From Dehalococcoidia bacterium (GTDB lineage: Bacteria > Chloroflexota > Dehalococcoidia > Dehalococcoidales > BS750m-G39): DNA of 39,269 nt. Of the stretch, positions 31,855 to 39,269 are shown piece by piece (the stretch's first letter is position 1; the number at the start of each line of letters is the position of its first letter). The DNA lies in the NCBI GenBank assembly GCA_011176635.1, contig DUEC01000002.1, positions 1-39,269 of the forward strand, given 5' to 3'. The notes beneath the pieces were generated by a model. It did no database searches. It worked only from the letters and a program-made list of their open reading frames with translations, and was not told the origin of the DNA. The translations under genes were made by a program, and so were the position numbers.

Positions 31855-32988
31855 CTACCACTGCACGAACATGGGCATAACCACATGCAGGTAGTTATCC
31901 ACCCCTACCGGTTTCAGCACCCCTGGGCTGGAAGGATTGGTCGTCTCCAGGGACACCTGCGCCTCACCAAGCACGCTCAAGACATCGGTCAGATACTTGC
32001 CGTTAAAAGCAATCTTGGCTTCCTCGCCCTCAACCATGGCATCAATCTCACCGACATCATCGCCAACCTCCTCGGAACGCGCCGAAACCACCACCTTGCC
32101 CGGGGTCATCTCGCCGCCGGGGGTCACCACCAGGCGGACGATGCCGCTGCCGTCACGGGCAAAGATAGAGGCGGTCTTGGTCGCCCTCAAGAAATCGCCG
32201 ACGCTAATCACCGCCTTGGTAGTGCTGCTCTTGGGAATGAGCTGGGAATAATTGGGGAAGGTGCCCTGAATCAACTGGGAGACCAGCTCGACATTCTTCA
32301 AGCTAAACAGGGCCTGCCCCTTATCGGGGTTCACCATTATCTCCACCGCCTCCTCCTGCTCGGCGATAAGCCGATTCAGCTCGCCCAGGGCGCGGGCGGG
32401 AATAATGACCTCGGTCTTCTTGCTCACCGCCTTGGCCAGGGGCAGTTTGTAGACGGCCAGGCGGAAGCCGTCGGCCGCCGCCAGTGTCAGCAAATCACCC
32501 TCAAAGACGGCATCGACGCCGGTAAGTACCGGCCGGGACTCCTCGGTGGCAGCGGCAAAGACCACCCGGGCAATCCCCTGGCGGAGGGCTTCCACCTCAA
32601 CCTTGGTGGTAACGCCCCCTTCAACCTTGGGGATAGGGGGAAAGTCCTTGGCGTCGACCCCGCTGATGCGCGCCTCAAAGCGGGCGCACTTTAAGCCCAC
32701 GGTCTTGGTCTGGGGAGAAAGGCTGATATCCACCTTCTCCGCCGGCAGGGAGCCGATAAACTCGGAGAGAAGACGGGCGGGAACGGTGATTGCCCCCTCC
32801 TCCTCCACCTTAGCCCCAATCCAGCAGCTGACCGCCATTTCCAGGTTGGTAGCCGCCAGTTTAAGCCGCGACTGGTCCGTAGCCAGGAGGACGTTATTGG
32901 TTATAGGGAGGGTGGTTCTGACCGCTACCGCTCTCCCCACCACGCTAAGCCCCCGGTCTAGATTCTCCTGAAGACATGATAACTTCAT
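31855..32988 (-). CDS. dnaN: DNA polymerase III beta subunit (sliding clamp)
   Basis: A 377-residue sliding clamp of normal length. The start MKLSCLQENLDRGLSVVGRA is typical, and I therefore chose the ATG at 32988 instead of a longer frame from 33036. Further family blocks are RLLSEFIGSLP, FRLAVYKLPL, IIPARALGEL, LIQGTFPNYSQLIP and the C-terminal VGVDNYLHVVMPM. It forms the dimeric ring that tethers replicative polymerase to DNA. dnaA and recF are not adjacent, unlike the classical origin arrangement, and no DnaA-box cluster was noticed. A promoter lies in the gap after moaC. Confidence 0.95.
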   Translation of the reverse strand: MKLSCLQENLDRGLSVVGRAVAVRTTLPITNNVLLATDQSRLKLAATNLEMAVSCWIGAKVEEEGAITVPARLLSEFIGSLPAEKVDISLSPQTKTVGLKCARFEARISGVDAKDFPPIPKVEGGVTTKVEVEALRQGIARVVFAAATEESRPVLTGVDAVFEGDLLTLAAADGFRLAVYKLPLAKAVSKKTEVIIPARALGELNRLIAEQEEAVEIMVNPDKGQALFSLKNVELVSQLIQGTFPNYSQLIPKSSTTKAVISVGDFLRATKTASIFARDGSGIVRLVVTPGGEMTPGKVVVSARSEEVGDDVGEIDAMVEGEEAKIAFNGKYLTDVLSVLGEAQVSLETTNPSSPGVLKPVGVDNYLHVVMPMFVQW

Positions 32989-33024
32989 AGCGCACCCCAC
33001 ATAAGAAATTACTGGTGATAGCGT

Positions 33025-33053
33025 AGTATATACCAATAATTATTTTTACTCAA
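33025..33053 (-). promoter_or_regulatory. Candidate dnaN promoter
   Basis: On the minus strand TTGAGT (33048-33053), a 17-bp spacer and TATACT (33025-33030) lie across the end of moaC, about 37 bp before the dnaN start. Confidence 0.55.
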
Positions 33054-33522
33054 GGGTGATGGTGCCGCTTTTGCCACCACTTTTTTTAACTAAACGGATA
33101 TTCTCCAGTTTCATGCCCCGGTCTATCGCCTTGCCCATATCGTAGATGGTCAGGGCGGCGACGGCGGTGGCGGTAAGCGCCTCCATCTCCACGCCGGTCT
33201 TACCGGTGCTCTTCACCGTGGTGGTAATCTCCACGGCGCTGTTCTTCTCATCCAGCTTAAAATCAATGTTGACATCGTCAATGAGCAGGGGATGGCAGAG
33301 GGGTATCAGGTGGGGCGTCTCTTTGGCGGCCATGATACCGGCCAGGCGGGCTACCGTCAGGACGTCCCCCTTGGCCATCTGCCCCTTTTTGATTCGCTCC
33401 AGGGTAGCCGCTTGCATCCTGACTACGCCCTTAGCCACCGCCTGGCGCTGGGTATCGAGCTTCTCTGAAACGTCCACCATTTTGGGGCGGCCCGATTCGT
33501 CGATATGCGTTAATTCATCCAT
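33046..33522 (-). CDS. moaC: Cyclic pyranopterin monophosphate synthase
   Basis: A 158-residue MoaC of full length. [17 protein letters not shown] opens the protein. The active-site segments [14 protein letters not shown] and [20 protein letters not shown] are intact, as is the catalytic Lys in MGKAIDRGM. It rearranges the GTP-derived intermediate made by MoaA to cPMP in molybdopterin synthesis, a pathway needed for the tungsten-pterin cofactor of AOR at 17717. No moaA is beside it. A GGAGG site lies 13 bp before ATG 33522. Confidence 0.95.
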   Translation of the reverse strand: MDELTHIDESGRPKMVDVSEKLDTQRQAVAKGVVRMQAATLERIKKGQMAKGDVLTVARLAGIMAAKETPHLIPLCHPLLIDDVNIDFKLDEKNSAVEITTTVKSTGKTGVEMEALTATAVAALTIYDMGKAIDRGMKLENIRLVKKSGGKSGTITLE

Positions 33523-33663
33523 GATTAAAGCTAATCCTCCCCTCCCCTCTTAAGTTTTTCTTCCCACCCAGCCCGCCCTCATAGGCTCCGCCTCTAAAAC
33601 TTGCTCCCCCACCCCCGTTTTAAGGGGTGTTAAAGAGGTCTAACCTCAGCACGGCAGGGTGGG

Positions 33664-33689
33664 TCGGGTGGGAAATAAAACGCCCTCTA
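33664..33689. repeat. 26-bp direct repeat, copy 1
   Basis: Begins TCGGGTGGGAAATAAAAC and ends CGCCCTCTA. It is identical to 33831-33856, with 167 bp between starts. Each copy follows a GAGGT...CCTC-type stem segment, so the repeated unit is probably larger than 26 bp. Confidence 0.8.
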
Positions 33690-33830
33690 AGACTCTCTTC
33701 ACCCTTTTGTAAAGGGGGAATAAGGGGGATTTACTCCTCTTCCCCCGCCCCGTTTTATATCTTTTCCCGCCCGCCGCCCTTAATGGGAGCCCCCTCCGTG
33801 AAAAGGAGTTGATAGAGGTTCCAGCCTCTA

Positions 33831-33856
33831 TCGGGTGGGAAATAAAACGCCCTCTA
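33831..33856. repeat. 26-bp direct repeat, copy 2
   Basis: Identical to 33664-33689. It overlaps the 3' arm of a perfect 8-bp hairpin and ends 3 bp before the leuD stop codon, so it would be transcribed at the end of the leuD mRNA. Confidence 0.8.
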
Positions 33857-33858
33857 TA

Positions 33859-34353
33859 TTATAACTTAAAGTCGCCGTATTTCTGGATATAGGGGATGAG
33901 TCCGCCCTGGTTAAGGATGCGTAGCATTATATCGGGCATTTTACCAAAGGTGAGCTCGTTGCCGTTAGTGGTGTCTTTGACCATGCCCTTTTTAAGCTCT
34001 ATCTTCAGCTCGTCCCCGTCATCGATTTTATCGGTATCACATATTAACACCGGCAGCCCCAGATTGATAGCGTTGCGGAAGAATATCCGCGCTACCGATT
34101 TAGCCAGTATGGCGCTTACCCCGGCCATCTTTATCACCAGGGGGGCGTGCTCCCGGCTGGAGCCGAGCCCGAAGTTATTGCCGGCAACGATAATCCCGCC
34201 CTTCTTTACCCTGGAGGCGAAGGTAGGGTCGGCGTCTTCCAGGACGTGTTTGGCCAGCTCGCGCAGGTTGCTCCTCAAGTGGGCATAGCGCCCCGGTATT
34301 ATATGGTCGGTGGAGATGTTATCGCCGAACTTTAAGGCTTTGCCCTTTAGCAT
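33859..34353 (-). CDS. leuD: 3-isopropylmalate dehydratase small subunit (LeuD type)
   Basis: A 164-residue swivel-domain subunit of the LeuD/homoaconitase small-subunit family. GDNISTDHIIPGRY and NFGLGSSREHAP are the substrate-binding blocks, and ARIFFRNAINLGLPVL follows. It forms a heterodimer with the LeuC product and isomerises 2-isopropylmalate (or homologous acids such as citramalate or homocitrate). It begins on the base next to the leuC stop, so the pair is translationally coupled. Without leuA or leuB nearby, the exact substrate is not certain. Confidence 0.93.
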   Translation of the reverse strand: MLKGKALKFGDNISTDHIIPGRYAHLRSNLRELAKHVLEDADPTFASRVKKGGIIVAGNNFGLGSSREHAPLVIKMAGVSAILAKSVARIFFRNAINLGLPVLICDTDKIDDGDELKIELKKGMVKDTTNGNELTFGKMPDIMLRILNQGGLIPYIQKYGDFKL

Positions 34354-35607
34354 CTAGCTTACCTCTCTGGGGTCGGTGATTTCACCGGTGATGGCGCTGG
34401 CTGCCGCCGTCGCCGGACTGCTCAGGTAGATAAAGGCCTGGGGGCTGCCCATTCGCCCCTTAAAGTTTCGGTTGGCCGTGGAAAGGCAGGTTTCCCCTTC
34501 GGCCAGCACCCCCTGGTGCAGACCGAGGCAGGCACCGCAGCCCGGGGGCAGGATAACGCCTCCGGCTTCGACCAAAGTGCGGATATAGCCGGCGCTGATA
34601 GCCGAAAGCAAGACCTGCGGCGAAGCCGGGCCAATGATGAGCCTGGTCTGGGGGTGGCGCATCTTCCCCTTTAGGATAGCGGCGGCTATGGCTAGGTCCT
34701 CCATCCGCCCGTTGGTGCAGGTGCCGATGAATACCTGCTGGATTTTAGTCCCTTTAAGACTCCTGGCCGTGGCCACATTATCCACAGTGTGGGGCTTGGC
34801 CACCAGGGGTTCCAGTGACGCCAGGTTGATACTGATAGTGTTTTCATAGACGGCGTCGCTATCGGCGGACAGGGGCTGATAGCCGTCGCCGCGCTTTTGG
34901 GAGTTTAAATAATGGCGGGTAACCTTATCGGCTGGGAAAAGCCCCGCCTTGGCACCGGCCTCCACGGCCATGTTAGCCACGGTGAACCGGTCGGACATGT
35001 TTAAGCTGGCCAGCCCGTCGCCGCCGAACTCCAGCGCTTTGTAGGTGGCGCCGTCGGCGCCGATGTCACCGATGAGGCGGAGGACAAGGTCTTTAGCCCC
35101 CACCCGCCGGCCGAATTTGCCGGAGAGGGCTATTTTTATCGTCTCCGGCACCCGGAACCAGCTCTTACCCAGGGCGAAGATGACGGCCACGTCCGAGGAG
35201 CCCATGCCGGTGGCAAAAGCCCCCAGACCGCCGGCGGTTACGGTGTGGGAGTCGGCGCCGACGATGACATCCCCCGGCTTGGCCAGGGATTCAGCCACAA
35301 TCTGGTGGCAGATGCCGCCGCCGACATCGTAGATAAGGCAGCCCGTCTTCTGGGCGAACTGGCGTAACAGCTGGTGGTCGTTGGAGACCTCGCGCTTGGG
35401 GCTGGGGGCGGCGTGGTCGAGGAATAGGGCCGTCTTTTTGGGATTGGCCAGGCGCTTGGCGTTGCCGGCCCGGAACTGCCTTACCGTCAGCGGGCCGGTG
35501 GTGTCCTGGGCGAAGACCAGGTCTACCTGGGCGATAACGATGTCCCCGCAACGGGCGTCGCTGCCCGATTTCCGGCTTAGGATTTTCTCAGCTAATGTTT
35601 TACCCAC
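34354..35607 (-). CDS. leuC: 3-isopropylmalate dehydratase large subunit (LeuC type)
   Basis: A 417-residue aconitase-superfamily large subunit. The [4Fe-4S] ligands are the Cys in FIGTCTNGRMEDL and the pair in PPGCGACLGLHQG. GADSHTVTAGGLGAFATGMG and DHAAPSPKREVSNDHQLLR are substrate-site landmarks. The length of about 420 fits the short LeuC2/HACN branch found in many anaerobes and archaea rather than the 470-residue E. coli type; members include isopropylmalate and homoaconitate isomerases. GTG 35607 is the start. It is 24 bp after the biotin carboxyltransferase gene and probably in the same operon. Confidence 0.93.
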   Translation of the reverse strand: MGKTLAEKILSRKSGSDARCGDIVIAQVDLVFAQDTTGPLTVRQFRAGNAKRLANPKKTALFLDHAAPSPKREVSNDHQLLRQFAQKTGCLIYDVGGGICHQIVAESLAKPGDVIVGADSHTVTAGGLGAFATGMGSSDVAVIFALGKSWFRVPETIKIALSGKFGRRVGAKDLVLRLIGDIGADGATYKALEFGGDGLASLNMSDRFTVANMAVEAGAKAGLFPADKVTRHYLNSQKRGDGYQPLSADSDAVYENTISINLASLEPLVAKPHTVDNVATARSLKGTKIQQVFIGTCTNGRMEDLAIAAAILKGKMRHPQTRLIIGPASPQVLLSAISAGYIRTLVEAGGVILPPGCGACLGLHQGVLAEGETCLSTANRNFKGRMGSPQAFIYLSSPATAAASAITGEITDPREVS

Positions 35608-35631
35608 GTAAAGCCTTGTTCTATTCTGTGG

Positions 35632-37572
35632 CTAGCCGATTACCGCCAGCACGTCGTCTCTGGCTACTTTATCGCCGGCGGCGAAATTTAAGGCTTTAAC
35701 CCGTCCCGCCACCGGGGTGTTTATGGCGTTAGCCATTTTCATCGCTTCCAGGATAACCACCACGTCGTTAGCCTTGATCTCGTCGCCCGCCTTTACCTCG
35801 TAGCGGATTATTATCCCGGGCATGGGGGCAACGATGGCCGTCTCGCCCGCCTTGGGCGGCGGCCCTTTGGGCTTGGCCGGCTTAACCTCGGGCGTACTGG
35901 CGGTGGGTGTGGGTGGCGGTGTTGCTACCGGCGGCGCTGGCCTGGGCGCTGTCGGCGTTGGTGGCGGTGGCGCTCCGGCAGTGCCGGTGGCTTCCAGCCC
36001 GATGTTAAAGACCTGGTCGCCGAAATAAATTCTGTAGTTTTGCACGCCTCCGGTTGCGGCCGGCGCGGCCCGGGCGGGTTCGGTAACCTCGCCCGCCTTT
36101 ATCTTGGCGATGAGCTCGTCTTCTTTCTTGACGTCCTCCATGGTCTTAGGCTTTACCTCCGGCGGCGGCTCCTCCAGCTCGTATTTCCACCTCAAGAAGC
36201 GCATGCCGGTGGTGGGGTAGAGGGCATAGATGAGCACGTCGCCGATATCTTTAGCGATGTCCTTGGTCGCCTCCTTAGCCTTTTCCAGCTCCGGCTCCAG
36301 CATATCGGCCGCCCGGCAGGTAATGGGCGTCTCCCCACGGGGGTAGCCCTTGAGCGCTATCTTCTGCACCTTGGGGTCGATGGGGGCGGGGGGCTTGCCG
36401 TAGAGGCCGTAGCAGTAGTCCTTGACCTGGTCGGATATCATCTTATAGCGCCCGAAGAGGACGTTCTGCACCGCCTGGATGCCCACAATCTGGCTGGTAG
36501 GGGTAACCAGGGGTGGATAGCCCAGCTCCTTTCTCACCTTGGGCAGTTCGGCGTAGACCTCTTCGATTCTATCCAGGGCGTCGGCTTCTCTAAGCTGGGC
36601 CACCAGGTTGGTAATCATGCCCCCCGGAACCTGGTGCACCAGCACCGCGGTGTCGATGACCGACATGCGGGTGGTGTCCAGAAAGTCCCGGTACTTGGGG
36701 GCGATAGACTCGAAGTATTGCCCCAGTTTAAAGAGGTGGTCCAGGTCGAGCCCGGTATCCCTCTCCGTTCCTTGAAGGGCGACCACGATGGGCTCGACGG
36801 CGGGGTGAGAAGAGCGCAGGGCGAAGGGGGCCAGGGCGGTATCGATGATGTCTACCCCGGCCTCGATAGCCTTGAGACAGCTCATCGATGCCATGCCGCT
36901 GGTATAATGGGTATGCAGGTGCACCGGTATCTTAATGGCTTTCTTTAGCGCCGTAATCAGCTGGTAGGCGTCGTCGGGGGAGATGAGCCCGGCCATGTCC
37001 TTGATGCACAGGCTGTCCGCCCCCATCTTCTCCAGGATACGCGCCTTGTTGACGAAATAGTCAATGTTATATACCGGGCCGCCCAGTTTGGGCTCGGTGA
37101 GGGAGTAACACAGCGAAAGCTGGGCGTGCTTGCCGCAGTCCTTGATTGCCTTGAGGCTGGTCTCAAAGTTGCGCTCGTCGTTGACGGCGTCGAATACGCG
37201 GAAGACGTCGATACCGACCTCGGCGGCGTGGTGGACGAAGGCGGTGACCACGTCGTCGGCGTAGTTGCGGTAGCCCACCAGGTTCTGCCCCCGCAGTAGC
37301 ATCTGCAGGGGGGTATTGGGCATCAGCTTTTTGAGGACGCGGGGCCTGTCCCAGGGGTCTTCATTGAGGAATCGGGTGGGCACGTCAAAGGTGGCGCCGC
37401 CCCAGACCTCCATGGAGTAATACCCCGTCTTATTCATCTCCGCGGCGATGCCGGCCATGTCCTCGGTTATCATGCGCGTTGCCAGCGAGGACTGGTGCCC
37501 GTCGCGGAGGGTAACGTCGGTTATCTTTAATGGGTTCTTAGCGGCTGTTGTCTTCTTTGCTGTCGGCATCAT
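35632..37572 (-). CDS. Biotin-dependent carboxyltransferase, PycB/OadA-like, with biotinyl domain
   Basis: A 646-residue protein. The N-terminal HMGL-like barrel starts with ITDVTLRDGHQSSLATRM and includes the metal-site HLHTHYTSGMA. A conserved carboxylase domain (to residue about 460) follows. A long Pro/Ala/Thr linker (about 515-570) leads to the biotinyl domain with EAMKMAN, where Lys is biotinylated. This is the B subunit of two-subunit pyruvate carboxylase or the alpha subunit of oxaloacetate decarboxylase; the two cannot be separated by sequence reading. No biotin carboxylase (PycA/AccC) or membrane pump subunit is in the window. AGGAG precedes ATG 37572. It probably works with the neighbouring acyl-CoA carboxyltransferase. 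Confidence 0.92.
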   Translation of the reverse strand: MMPTAKKTTAAKNPLKITDVTLRDGHQSSLATRMITEDMAGIAAEMNKTGYYSMEVWGGATFDVPTRFLNEDPWDRPRVLKKLMPNTPLQMLLRGQNLVGYRNYADDVVTAFVHHAAEVGIDVFRVFDAVNDERNFETSLKAIKDCGKHAQLSLCYSLTEPKLGGPVYNIDYFVNKARILEKMGADSLCIKDMAGLISPDDAYQLITALKKAIKIPVHLHTHYTSGMASMSCLKAIEAGVDIIDTALAPFALRSSHPAVEPIVVALQGTERDTGLDLDHLFKLGQYFESIAPKYRDFLDTTRMSVIDTAVLVHQVPGGMITNLVAQLREADALDRIEEVYAELPKVRKELGYPPLVTPTSQIVGIQAVQNVLFGRYKMISDQVKDYCYGLYGKPPAPIDPKVQKIALKGYPRGETPITCRAADMLEPELEKAKEATKDIAKDIGDVLIYALYPTTGMRFLRWKYELEEPPPEVKPKTMEDVKKEDELIAKIKAGEVTEPARAAPAATGGVQNYRIYFGDQVFNIGLEATGTAGAPPPPTPTAPRPAPPVATPPPTPTASTPEVKPAKPKGPPPKAGETAIVAPMPGIIIRYEVKAGDEIKANDVVVILEAMKMANAINTPVAGRVKALNFAAGDKVARDDVLAVIG

Positions 37573-37637
37573 TTACTCCTCTCTCCGGGTGTTTGGCTAT
37601 ATGTGTCCCCGGGGTGGGGGGTAGGCGATTGCTTCTC

Positions 37638-39188
37638 CTAGAGTGGAATATTCCCGTGTTTTTTCTGGTGCCGGGTAACGTGGCTCTGTTCCAGCGTCCC
37701 CAGCGCCCTGATTAGCCTGGGGCGGGTCTGCCTGGGGTCGATGACGCCGTCGATGTAACCCCTGGCGGCCGCCAGGTAGGGGTGAGCGAACCTTTCTTTA
37801 TATTCGCTGACCAGTTGCTGCCTGGTGGTATCTCCGTCTTTAGCTTTGGCTATGGTCTCCCGGTAGATGATATTCACCGCCCCCTCCGGCCCCATGACGG
37901 CAATCTCGGCGGTGGGCCAGGCATAGTTGATATCGCCGCGCAGGTGCTTCGAGCTCATCACGATGTAGGCGCCCCCGTAGGCCTTGCGGGTGATAACGGT
38001 AACCTTGGGCACGGTGGCTTCGGCATAGGCGTAGATGAACTTGGCGCCGTGGCGGATGATTCCCCCCTGCTCCTCCTTGGGGCCGGGCATGAAGCCGGGG
38101 ACATCGACGAAGCTGACCAGGGGGATGTTGAAGGCGTCGCAAAAGCGGACGAACCTGGCCCCTTTAACCGAGGCGTTGATATCGATGATTCCGGCCATAT
38201 AGGCCGGCTGCTGGGCGACGATTCCGGCCACCTTGCCATCTAAGCGGGCAAGGCCGGTAATCAGGTTGGGGGCAAAGCTCTGGTGGACCTCCATGAAGTC
38301 GCCGTTATCGACCACGCTGGTGATTATCTGCTTCATGTCGTAGACCTTGTTCGGCTCGTCGGGAATGATGTTGAGCAGGCTCTCGTCTTTGCGGTCGGGG
38401 TCGTCGCTAGGGGCTACCGCCGGCGGTAGCTCCCGGTAGTTCTGGGGGAGAAAGCTCAAGAGGCGGCGCACGCTCTGCAGGCAGTCCGGCTCGCTATCGG
38501 CGATAAAGTGGGCCACCCCGCTCTTCTCGGCATGGGTCTTGGCCCCTCCCAGCTCTTCATGGCTTATATCGATGCTGATAACCGCCTTGACGACATCGGG
38601 GCCGGTGATATACATCTGGCTGGTGCCCTGCACCATAAAGACGAAGTCGGTTATGGCCGGCGAGTATACCGCCCCGCCCGCCGAGGGCCCCATTACCACC
38701 GATAGCTGGGGGATAATCCCGGAGCACAGGGTGTTGCGCAGCAGTATTTCGCCGACGCCGTGGAGGCTCATCACCCCTTCCTGGATGCGGGCGCCACCCG
38801 AGTCCCAGATGGCGATTACGGGGGCTCCCTTTTTCATGGCTAAGTCGATGACCTTGCACGCCTTCTGCGCCGATACCTCGGATATCGTCCCGCCGAGGAC
38901 GGTGAAGTCCTGGGCGTAGATGAAGACAGCCCGGCCCTCTATCTTGCCGAAGCCGGCGACCACGGCGTCGCCCAGGTATTGCTCTTTCTCAAGGCCGAAG
39001 TCGGTGGAGCGGTGGGTGATAAAGGGGTCCAGCTCTTCAAAGCTGCCCGCATCGAGGAGAAGGTCAATCCTTTCTCGGGCGGTTAGCTTTCCCTTGGCGT
39101 GCTGTTTCTGGACGCGCTTTTCCCCGCCCCCGGCCCTGGCCTGTTTTTCCATTTTGGCTAGTCTGGAAAGCTTGTCCTGCATGGTCAT
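37638..39188 (-). CDS. Acyl-CoA carboxyltransferase (MmdA/PccB family, 12S-like)
   Basis: A 516-residue carboxyltransferase with two crotonase-like halves. The N-terminal half has RERIDLLLDAGSFEELD, WDSGGARIQEGV, a GPSAGGAVYSPA oxyanion loop and MYITGPDV. The C-terminal half has FVDVPGFMPG, KAYGGAYIVMSSKHL and GPEGAVNII. It matches methylmalonyl-CoA decarboxylase alpha, transcarboxylase 12S and propionyl-CoA carboxylase beta. With the PycB/OadA-like neighbour carrying biotin it could form a transcarboxylase moving CO2 between oxaloacetate and propionyl-CoA, as in propionate metabolism (inference). It is the first gene of a minus-strand operon that runs to leuD; the gap to the next gene is 65 bp. 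Confidence 0.92.
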   Translation of the reverse strand: MTMQDKLSRLAKMEKQARAGGGEKRVQKQHAKGKLTARERIDLLLDAGSFEELDPFITHRSTDFGLEKEQYLGDAVVAGFGKIEGRAVFIYAQDFTVLGGTISEVSAQKACKVIDLAMKKGAPVIAIWDSGGARIQEGVMSLHGVGEILLRNTLCSGIIPQLSVVMGPSAGGAVYSPAITDFVFMVQGTSQMYITGPDVVKAVISIDISHEELGGAKTHAEKSGVAHFIADSEPDCLQSVRRLLSFLPQNYRELPPAVAPSDDPDRKDESLLNIIPDEPNKVYDMKQIITSVVDNGDFMEVHQSFAPNLITGLARLDGKVAGIVAQQPAYMAGIIDINASVKGARFVRFCDAFNIPLVSFVDVPGFMPGPKEEQGGIIRHGAKFIYAYAEATVPKVTVITRKAYGGAYIVMSSKHLRGDINYAWPTAEIAVMGPEGAVNIIYRETIAKAKDGDTTRQQLVSEYKERFAHPYLAAARGYIDGVIDPRQTRPRLIRALGTLEQSHVTRHQKKHGNIPL

Positions 39189-39233
39189 TCTAGCTCTAAG
39201 TCTTCGGGATAAATTAGGGTGCAGACGTCAATA

Positions 39234-39263
39234 ATCATATCATATTGGCGGTTATATAGGCAA
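39234..39263 (-). promoter_or_regulatory. Candidate promoter for the carboxyltransferase-leuCD operon
   Basis: On the minus strand TTGCCT (39258-39263) and TATGAT (39234-39239) are 18 bp apart, about 46 bp before the start of the carboxyltransferase gene. Confidence 0.45.
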
Positions 39264-39269
39264 GTTTGC

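Larger units (their letters stand above)
33523..33858. other. Intergenic region with direct repeats and hairpins
   Basis: About 335 bp without a gene between leuD and moaC. It holds two copies of a 26-bp direct repeat (33664-33689 and 33831-33856), C-rich tracts and a hairpin (GATAGAGG/CCTCTATC, 33821-33842... overlapping the second copy). It may carry the terminator of the leuCD operon and the moaC promoter, neither of which is clear. Confidence 0.5.

Noticed and set aside
31855-33053. Replication origin near dnaN
   Set aside because: dnaA is not adjacent and no cluster of DnaA boxes was noticed.
33627-33812. Plus-strand 61-codon frame in the repeat-rich gap
   Set aside because: It spans repeats and hairpins, low complexity, no ribosome binding site.
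33523-33858. CRISPR array suggested by direct repeats
   Set aside because: Only two copies, 167 bp apart, with no regular spacers and no cas genes.

Overview
The window looks like chromosomal DNA of an anaerobic Chloroflexota bacterium, most likely Dehalococcoidia (inference from gene content; no rRNA gene or marker tree is available). Pointers are a tungsten-type aldehyde:ferredoxin oxidoreductase, a RACo-like corrinoid activator beside a pterin-binding methyltransferase, NuoEFG-like proteins without membrane subunits, split biotin carboxyltransferases, frequent TTG starts, and secreted or anchored proteins of a style I associate with that class. Most of the window is GC-rich (43 of 60 bases at 7201-7260). 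The stretch from about 25.25 to 31.07 kb is visibly more AT-rich in most parts (26 of 60 at 25801-25860).

Layout. 1-3.7 kb (+): LOG-family protein (5' end outside the window), small HerA-partner-like protein, HerA-like ATPase and patatin-like lipase, tightly packed. 3.7-4.3 kb (-): MtnX-like phosphatase. 4.5-9.8 kb (+): acyl-CoA ligase, RACo-like reductive activator, rhodanese and methyl-H4folate-type methyltransferase. 9.9-19.5 kb (+): three SDR dehydrogenases, a C_GCAxxG_C_C redox protein, a stand-alone ATP-binding half of PEP synthase, two paralogous proteins carrying the phospho-histidine domain of PEP synthase, a MoaD/ThiS-like protein and an AOR. The split PEP-synthase parts match the architecture of phenylphosphate synthase (alpha about 70 kDa, beta about 40 kDa). 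I read this block as an ATP-dependent activation plus oxidation pathway for an unknown hydroxylated or aldehydic substrate. 19.6-22.8 kb (-): HoxU/NuoG-like, NuoF-like and NuoE-like subunits converging on AOR across a shared hairpin, plausibly its NAD(H) electron partner. 23.0-25.2 kb (+): NarL-type regulator and soluble PAS histidine kinase, divergent from nuoE.

25.2-31.1 kb is a probable genomic island. At its left edge lies a 45-bp 3' fragment of a tRNA-Val gene (anticodon loop to CCA), the classic footprint of tRNA-targeting integration. At its right edge is the decapitated 3' end of a cupin-like gene. It carries a LUD-domain protein, a DUF169 protein and a cluster of secreted or membrane-anchored proteins with decayed neighbours. 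It also holds a promoter-to-terminator unit that looks like a small RNA or attenuated leader. No integrase or intact tRNA is visible.

31.2-39.3 kb returns to housekeeping genes: a DUF378 membrane protein behind its own promoter and terminator, then on the minus strand dnaN, moaC, leuD, leuC, a pycB/oadA-like biotin carboxyltransferase and an mmdA/pccB-like carboxyltransferase. No CRISPR array, IS element, rRNA or intact tRNA gene was found.
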